DNA from: Macrobrachium rosenbergii | Taxonomy: Eukaryota; Arthropoda; Malacostraca; Decapoda; Palaemonidae | Assembly: GCF_040412425.1 (NCBI RefSeq) | Contig: NC_089753.1 | Coordinates: 37,403,913 to 37,467,912 of the forward strand | Length of the DNA stretch: 64,000 nt | Direction: 5' to 3' | Part shown: positions 1 through 64,000 of the stretch, in pieces | Position numbering within the stretch: the first letter of the stretch is position 1 | Layout: each line of letters begins with the position of its first letter | The notes under the pieces: generated by a model | Seen by the model: the letters and a program-made list of their open reading frames with translations, nothing else | Databases searched by the model: none | Told to the model about the DNA's origin: nothing | Made by a program: the position numbers and the translations under genes

Positions 1-300
1 TTCTGATGTCTCAACTTTTTAAAATTGGGCAGTTGTCACCTGATTCCCAATCTGATTTTATATTCCATTGCCTGGAATTCTTGCTTTCAAGCTTGTGTGG
101 TTAGAAAACTTAGGTTTTCTGATGTCTCAACTTTTTAAAATGGGGCAGTTGTCGCCTGATTCCCAATCTGATTTTATATTCCATTGCCTGGAATTCTTGC
201 TTTCAAGCATGTGTGGTTAGAAAACTTAGGTTTTCTCATGTCTCAACTTTTTAAAATGGGGCAGTTGTTGCCTGATTGCCTGGAATTCTTTGCTTTTATG
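1..300. repeat. 116-bp tandem repeat, 2.5 copies
   Basis: The motif TTCTGATGTCTCAACTTTTT starts at 1 and 117, and near-identically at 233, a period of 116 bp. The third copy is shortened internally after GCAGTTGTTGCCTGATT. The array is truncated by the window start, so its true copy number is unknown. Confidence 0.92.
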
Positions 301-989
301 CTTAATTCCAAAAGAACGGCAGATGAAGCCATGCATCGGAAAGGGTAGGCCTTTATATCAATATAAAAAAGATATTACTCAATCCTTTAAGAACTCTGTC
401 CGTGCAAAATGTTAATTAAAAGCTTTTATACTACCATCTTGTAAATCTCTGAGTGTATCAAAATCTATCCTCCGATACCGAATAGAAATCCTGAATCCTA
501 ACGCGTCCAACCGACGGTATGGAAATGATCAATAAACAAGCCTTGAAATCTCAAATTTTATGTTTAGTTAGCAACCGCAAGTCGAGTGTTCCCCCATGTC
601 GCGGAGCTGATCGTACTGGCAAAGCAATCTGGATACATATGCATCAAGAGTTGATGGGGGATACTGGGATACTTCTTATGGGGCCGGGTATCCGATGAGG
701 CTGGCTCCTTCCTTTGTCAGAGTGGTCTTAAGTTTTCTTGATAACATGCGCAAGTTTAGGTGCCTCGTTAAAATAACTAGTAAACAACTAAGTACAAATG
801 AGGGCGAGACAAAGCCATCCCTTAAAAGCAAATCCCCCCCTTTTTTTTTTTACTTAGGAGCATTTGCAAACGAATGCATAGAAGGATTAGTTACACAGAT
901 GTAAAAATAGCAGCCATTAGCTAACTCATCGTTAAACCCCCTTATTATCGGACGCATCTGGACAACGAAGTGAACAAGCAAATTCTCGT

Positions 990-1158
<169 letters not shown>

Positions 1159-1950
1159 ATCTTTATTAAAAGCCTAGATTGCATAAATAACATATCTGGA
1201 AATATCTTCCAAGAAAGAGAGAGAGAGAGTAACAAAGTAACAAACTGAAAAGGGCTGAGGCTGACAAAGGTGCATAGAATACAACATCTGTTTGTGGCTG
1301 AGAGCCTTGCAATAAAGATTCTGTAGTGCAGGGTTACTAAGGTCTATGATATATAGGTCACTTTATTTTGTTACTTTGTGATTAAATTACAGATTCCAGA
1401 ATCAAGTCTGAGGCACTCTTTTTATCATAAAAGTTTAAATGGACCACCAAGTTAAAATTACTTCTTAGTTAAGCTTTTGTAATTATATTTCAGGTTTGAT
1501 TCAAGCTGAGTCAGATTAATGGAAAAAATCATATACAGTATTTGTGTTGAGTTCACTGATCAGGAGATTAGGTCAAAAGTGTCGTCAGTTTGATTTAAAA
1601 AATATACTGTATCAGTCAAATCATCATGGAGCTATTTTGAACTGGATATTTCCATTATGGATATAGGGTCTTCAAATGAGCAAGGAGAAAAGAAGTGGGC
1701 TAATTGTAGTATTTAAGTATGAAATAATCATATGAATATTTGATGATAAAAGCTTAAGGAATGAATACATGACTTAATACTAATTTAAAGTGATTTCATT
1801 CATTTGGTCTCAGTGGTACTTTTTTTTTCTAATTTGGCCCCAAGAAAAGAACTAAGCCCTACTGCTTACCTCTGCCTTCTTGTGTAAAATACTAACATTT
1901 TGTGTTTTTAAAGAGATTTGCGTATGTTGAATTTAATTTTTATTTTGCAG

Positions 1951-59053
<57,103 letters not shown>

Positions 59054-59405
59054 GTCAGTAAAATTGTAAATTGTAAATATATTCTTTGTAATGCTAATTT
59101 TTCTCTGTGCATGTTCTCATTAATCTAGAATGATGATGAAATTTAGCTGAAACAATGTTTTTGGGTGTGAAAAGCTAAAGTTTATGTAAAAAATGTATTA
59201 TGTATTGTAGTTAGGAATGACTATATTTATACAACAAACTTCTTCATACAAACCACTTAATCATACTGTAATGTATTTTCTTGCAATTAGGCACACCAGC
59301 ATATACAATATTGAAATGGATTCATATATTTGAAACATATTCAGGAGAAAATTAAGCTTCAGAGCCCTCCCTGCCGTAGCTATTTTTACGGGTCTGTCCT
59401 TAATA

Positions 59406-61180
59406 AAAAAGGGATTTTGACAGAGGAAAAATCTATTTCTGAGAAGGTCCCGTGTCAGCGGTGAAATTCCATTATAGCACGAATTTCTAGGTATAACAAT
59501 GCTAGATATACCAGAAAAAGAGCTTTCAGGAAAGCTGGGGTTACTACCCCAGTCGAGCATCTTCTAGGAAGACGTCGGTATAAAGAAGGGTGAGTGAAAT
59601 ACCACTACCACGGAAATATACTCGAAAGATCTCTCCTTATCAAAACCCCCGGAATAGAGCGGTGAGCCGTTACAGCCCCTACACTCAACACCCGCCAGGA
59701 CGGCGACACCAGCGCCACCTACTTCATTCCATTTTCTAGCACGTGACAAATTCGTTTCTTTTGTGTGCTCGTCCTCTTATTTGGATTATTTTCTACATCT
59801 ACGATGGCATCGAGCACCTTTTCCATCTCTAAGTTAAGTACCATCTTCTTGTGGGGTTTTTGTTCTATTTTTTTTGGCTGTTTTGGTCTCGTATTTTCAT
59901 AAATATTGAGGTCTTATTATGACGCCACGGCGTCCCCCGCCAGCCATGTCGACCGCGAGGCGACTCCTTCTGTTCTTTCGGTTGGAGTTGTCTCCTCGTC
60001 GTTATAGATAGATTTTAACCCCTTGGTTCCCTTCCTGCTGGTTCCTTGCGGTGGCTCCCCTCCCCTTTTGGTTTACAAATTACATTTCATTGGCCTATCG
60101 GCCTTTATTAGGGTGATGCCCCGTCCAAGTACCCCCCCCCCAGGTTGGGTTCCTTTTTATTTTTGGTCTCAAGTAGACTAATTATTTTATGCTTGAAGAT
60201 GGTGCTCTCCTTTTATTTTTAGTTTATTTATTTATTTTAATTGTTTTAAGTTTTGTTGTTTACCTCTGGTGGCAGCGGCAGCCTCAATCTAACCGCTTCC
60301 CCGAGGTAGGCTACGCTCCCTATTGAGCATATTTTGATTTTAATTATTTATGTGTGATGGTATTTTGTGGTGTAGGCTTGTTTGCTTCCATCCCCTTGCC
60401 CTGAGTGCGGAGATCAGGTTGAGGGAGTTTTGGTTGCTGTTTCCTCCGATGTCGTTTTTCGGTGGGCAGAGTGAGCCCCTTAGTTCTCTTCCTCCATTTG
60501 GGGGAATCGAGTTCTTTGGATGTGTTTCCTCTAGGCTAGTCGCCTCCTTACCCCCCCCTTCTCGATCCCGGTTGGCTCTCGGCACAAAATTTCTCTCCCT
60601 GTTGCTTCCTCCTCCCTTTTGCACTCCTTCCTTTTTCCTAGCCTATACTAGGTTAGGTCCATATTAGGCTTCGCCTAGGAAGGAGTCGGGCTTCGGGTTG
60701 CGTAGCTCCCAGTAGTAGGCTACCCTTCCAAGTTCATTTTCTTGGAGGGAAGGATGCAGTTGAGCGGGTGATATGTTTCTCCCTGTCTCCTGTTCCCTTC
60801 CGGGTAGCCTACTTCTCTCCCCTGCTCCACCCCCTCCCTCCCCCCCTACCTTGCGCTACTCGTGCGGGTGACGCTAGATGGCGTTTTCTCCGAGTTCAGG
60901 GACTCCTCCTATTGGTAGAGGGATTCGCTCCCTCCCATACCGTCCCTAAGCCGCTGTGTTGGGGTTGGTGGTTTGTTTGCTCGAACGTGTTGAGTCACTA
61001 TCCCATACCTCTTGTCTCCCGTCGAGTTCGTAGATAGGGTAAAATGTAATTGCTCCGTCTTATGTTATGAACATATTACGAGCACTTTACCCGTCTTGTT
61101 TCTCCGGCGGGGGAGGTAAGGGCGAAAGTTTTTACATCATGTAAGGGAGCGGACCCCTCCGGTCTCCGGAGTATTTACCG
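59406..61180 (+). mobile_element. Diverged relative of the 8.2-kb element: terminal unit plus leader
   Basis: Segment 59406-59755 aligns with the outer terminal unit of the 44.5-kb element: GGATTTTGACAGAGGAAAAA, TCTATTTCTG, CCCGTGTCA, GGTGAAAT, ATTTCTAGGTA, GGGTTACTACCCC. Differences are numerous. It continues into a G+C-rich pyrimidine-biased leader with TAGGCTAC phrases (60308, 60718 and others), reminiscent of the other leader. No inner terminal copy, RT or right end is seen before the sequence changes at about 61185. Confidence 0.7.
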
Positions 61181-61182
61181 TC

Positions 61183-61187
<5 letters not shown>

Positions 61188-61216
<29 letters not shown>
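61188..61216. repeat. (TTA)n microsatellite
   Basis: About ten TTA units at the edge of the G+C-rich leader. On the minus strand it is a (TAA)n tail and may mark another retroposon 3' end. Confidence 0.95.
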
Positions 61217-61437
61217 TTTCTGAATTTTATAGTACAGTCCCATGATCCAGGACGTTTGTGAATCAGCCGCCATTAGTTCTTGAGCGGCTACAAGGGTGGC
61301 ACCACATGTCGTTTCAGTGTTTGGTTTTTCAGATTTTGGAACTGAAGCTTGCTCTGTAAATAAGTAGTTTAATTCCAATGAAAACATTCAGTGAAACTCA
61401 AAAATATATAGTATACAAAAGAACTGTAATTTGCAGA

Positions 61438-62090
61438 TATACATACTCGTGTATCATCCGAGCTCGTTTATCATGTCATTAAAATTTCGTCCCAAAACAT
61501 GATTGCATCTTATACCTTGTGTATAGTGCAAGATATATTTTCAGTAGATTACACTAGGTTAGGTCTTGGTTTCAGTAGATACCATTTATAATGCATACTG
61601 TATTATATCTGAGTTAGCTTTTACTAATAAATAGGCCTTGAAGCAAAAGTTCATTAGGTTAAATGCGAATCTTCATACATTAAAATCAGGCCTACCAACT
61701 TTGTGACTTGTCTAAGAATTCATTACTATATATTATAATTAACAACCACTTACTATTGTTTGCAAGACACTGGCATAAACAACAGCAAGTACTGATATAA
61801 ACAATTGAATTGAGAAACAGCCGTTTGCCAATGTCAGTTAGAGTAACTAATACAATTTTATTAAGGGTTATGTTATATTTGTCAATGTGTTAAAATTTAC
61901 TCATTTTCATTGGTGACTTCCATGAACAGTTTAAAAATAAAATAAATCTTTATTTGTCCTTCACCTAATAGGGAGGAAAGTTATGAAAGTATGTCATTAA
62001 ATTTACAGTTGTAGCTGTGGCTGAAGTAAAGAATAATGTGCAGGCCACAAAACATTTTAGAAGAGGCAAAAGCAATATTCGATACCAGTG
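61438..62090 (+). mobile_element. Pogo/Tigger-like transposon remnant, left part
   Basis: The left end TATACATACTCGTGTATCAT resembles the ends of the 34.6-kb element. Bases 61999-62085 encode KFTVVAVAEVKNNVQATKHF followed by RRGKSNIRY, the helix-turn-helix start of a pogo/CENP-B type transposase. No catalytic core or right end was found; a MITE begins at 62229. Confidence 0.7.
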
Positions 62091-62228
62091 AACTCACTCC
62101 GTCACTTCATTTAATATACTGCGTTTATAAATAAAGTTGCATTTTTAAACTCAGGTTTGATAATTTATGAAAAAATTAAATCTCTGAAATGCATTTCATT
62201 TAGCAACTAATTATCATTAATCTTAATA

Positions 62229-62545
62229 CAGTCGACCCCTGCCTATTCGCAGTTCCAGATTCATGGTTTCACCTATTCGCAGATTTCTCCGTGGAACATA
62301 CAGAATATACACATTATTCGCAGTGTTTTTCATAAAGAAATATTCACAAATTACTGTATTTTCATATCATTTTTGTGACTAAATGCACTTTTTGTGATAA
62401 AATTATTAAATTACTCAGGTATAAGCATTATTACTGGGTTTTTTGGTGTTTTGAACTACTGTATTAAAATAGGGAGTTACACGTGGATTGAGCTATTCGC
62501 GGAGGTTAGTAGTACGCATCCCCCGCGAATACTGAGGGTCAACTA
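62229..62545. mobile_element. TA-flanked MITE, family 1, second copy, 317 bp
   Basis: It begins CAGTCGACCCCTGCCTATTC and ends GCGAATACTGAGGGTCAACT followed by A, with TA on both sides. The interior is the reverse complement of the 28.76-kb MITE, including AAGTGCATTTAGTCA and ATGCTTATACCTGAGTA-like stretches. The last base of the right end (A for G) is mutated. Confidence 0.88.
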
Positions 62546-62551
62546 TACAGT

Positions 62552-62597
62552 GACTTTGCTAATGGATATCTGTTGACTTTGCTAATGGATATCTGTT
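62552..62597. repeat. 23-bp tandem duplication
   Basis: GACTTTGCTAATGGATATCT with GTT occurs twice head to tail immediately after the MITE's flanking TA. Confidence 0.93.
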
Positions 62598-63050
62598 AGT
62601 GTAACAACCTAACTAGGGCCAATAGTCTCTCTCTCTTTCTCACACACACGTGTGCAGGTTTAAAGAAACAAGAGTAGCAGATTTTTAGGTTGTTCATACA
62701 TGGAGCAAACCTGGGTCTTAACATTAGGATAGATCTTCTGGCGCCAGCTGGAAACCAGTAAAAAAAAAAATTGTATATGCAAGGAATTGGTGGCTTCTGG
62801 CATCTGTCATGAACGAGGTGGGTGACACCACTGACCCAAGCTTGATCTTGTGGTGCCTCAGTTATTCTTCTACCGCCTTTGAGTGAGGGCATCTTGTTCT
62901 TTCTTTCCTCCTAAAGCCGGTCTTTTCTTTGCCTGTGTTTTTCTCTTGTGTATTTTAGTGTACAGGTTTGTGTGTTTGTGAGAGTCTTGTGGGTATCATG
63001 GAATCCCAAACCCTTCAGTAAGCTCCAGTTCTGGCTCCCACAAGACTCAG
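62598..63050. other. Probable leader upstream of the gag-like relic
   Basis: A short CT/CA-rich run at about 62625-62650 is followed by moderately G+C-rich, non-coding sequence with A10 at 62760. It leads into ATGGAATCCCAAACC at 62998. Likely the 5' part of the retroelement, but no inverted terminus was identified. Confidence 0.35.
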
Positions 63051-64000
63051 AGGAAGTGTCCTAGTGTAGGAGATTATCCATGTTCGCGTTTCCTAGCCTC
63101 CATGAGTACCGATCCTCATTCAACTTGCAGTAGGTGCAGAGCAAATGTATGAAGTGAAGTTAATCATTACAGTATTCAGAATGTAATTCTTGGTCTCCTG
63201 AGCAATGGAAGAGGTTCACCGAGAAGGGGCGGCATAAGAGGGAGTTGAAGGCGCCATCTTTGGATGGTACCCCTTCTGCCTCGTTGACGGACCAAACTCC
63301 TCTTGATTCTGCCTCTTCGTTGACTAGATCACTTCCAGTTGCTTCAACTTCAATTGATGGTTGTTCCCCTTCCTTTTCTCTCATTGATTTGTTTTGGAAG
63401 TTTTGGGAGTGGGTTCGGGAGATTGTATATCTAATGTTGCCACGTCTCACCCTTTGGGGAAGGGGGGATCGCCATCTTTATCCTTTGTTCCAGTTTCGGA
63501 AGCTCAGAGGACGTCAAGTGTTTGGGCATCGTTAGGCCTCTTAGGTGTACCGACCTTAGATGGTCTTTTGTCCCACTTCCCGCATCCAGGTTCTGACCCC
63601 CCCCCAGGTCTCCACTATATGGGGTCAGGTTCTGCAACATCTAGTAGGACGCCTATGGTACCAACCTCGCATCATTGTGGGTCAACTCTTGTCCTTCCTA
63701 CAGGGTTACCAACAGCCTCCTCACATGATTTGTCTACCCTAGTGATGTCACAACAGGGACCCCTCTATGATGTCACCATGTTCCATCTACTATAGTGATG
63801 TCAAAATTGGGCCCCTATGACGCCATTGGCCTGTTCCGACTGCAGATTCTCTCATTCAAGTGGTGATGGAGAGACTTGATTCTGTTGTTGAAAAGAAGTG
63901 CAGTTGCGCTTGTAAAAAGAGATGTGGCTCTCCTTCTTCTTCATCATCACTGTCACTGTTCTGCTCCTCCTGCATGCTCACCCGTCAAGTGTTGGAGGAT
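63050..64000 (+). pseudogene. DIRS-like gag region, runs off the window
   Basis: Conceptual translation from about 63058 gives PSVGDYPCSRFLASMSTDPH with STCSRCRANV, a stop, then in another frame CNSWSPEQWKRFTEKGRHKR near 63186. This is a small cysteine-rich (CxxC) module followed by W..EQW..F, as in ORF1 of DIRS-like elements. Serine/proline-rich sequence follows, and a QVVMERLDSVVEKK stretch with CACKKRCGSPSSSSS near 63860-63960. At least one stop and two frame changes are present. RT would lie beyond 64000. Confidence 0.6.

Larger units (their letters stand above)
59054..64000. other. Intron 28, incomplete (at least 4.9 kb)
   Basis: It begins with GTCAGT after exon 28 and runs off the window. 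It holds a DIRS-like terminal unit and leader (59406-61180), a (TTA)n tract, a pogo-like remnant (61438-62090), a MITE (62229-62545), a 23-bp duplication and a gag-like relic (63050-64000). No frame matching the missing dynein C-terminus was found. Confidence 0.7.

Noticed and set aside
60340..61037. ORFs of 89-105 codons in the G+C-rich block
   Set aside because: Proline/leucine-rich translations of a pyrimidine-rich leader belonging to the 59.4-kb element. Open by composition, not coding.

Overview
This window is intron-rich eukaryotic DNA with abundant dinucleotide arrays, TA-flanked MITEs and DIRS-like retrotransposon fossils. A dispersed repeat near 32.0-32.5 kb resembles one I associate with shrimp and crayfish genomes, so the most likely source is an arthropod, probably a decapod crustacean. 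The species cannot be told from sequence alone.

One host gene runs through the window on the + strand: the 3' portion of the cytoplasmic dynein-2 heavy chain (DYNC2H1), the motor for retrograde intraflagellar transport. I resolve 28 coding exons between 1951 and 59053. Their phases all fit together, giving 4,619 nt, or about 1,539 codons. In order they encode AAA4, stalk coiled coil 1, the microtubule-binding tip, coiled coil 2, AAA5 with its buttress, AAA6 and most of the C-terminal domain. The motor's N-terminal half lies upstream of the window. The last ~100 codons are not visible before 64000 and are presumably downstream. Two introns have GC-AG rather than GT-AG ends.

Intron sizes run from 97 bp to 12.6 kb, and the large ones are filled by mobile-element debris. 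Pieces of tyrosine-recombinase (DIRS-like) retrotransposons lie at 9.59-10.7 kb (RNase H and recombinase side), 18.9-20.2 kb and 20.6-21.0 kb (two reverse transcriptases), 44.5-52.7 kb (a whole element with ~0.5 kb inverted termini and gag-like/RT/RNase H relics), 53.5-55.65 kb (minus strand), 59.4-61.2 kb (a diverged relative of the 44.5 kb element's end) and 63.0-64.0 kb (gag-like, running off the window). All are broken by stops and frameshifts. Pogo/Tigger-type DNA-transposon remnants occur at 34.6-35.8 and 61.4-62.1 kb. TA-flanked MITEs lie at 14.2, 28.8 and 62.2 kb. A LINE 3' fragment lies near 12.6 kb and an AAT-tailed retroposon end near 30.4 kb.

Region by region: 1-1950 is upstream intron with a 116-bp tandem repeat and a (TA)n(GA)n array; 1951-7547 is eight close exons (AAA4 to microtubule-binding tip); 7548-11891 is an intron with a DIRS fossil; 11892-15239 is four exons; 15240-26273 is an 11-kb intron with two RT fossils; 26274-43597 is exons 13-24 with medium introns; 43598-56170 is the 12.6-kb intron with the inverted-repeat element; 56171-59053 is four C-terminal exons; 59054-64000 is intron or 3' region full of transposon relics. 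I found no second host gene, no RNA gene and no CRISPR-like array.
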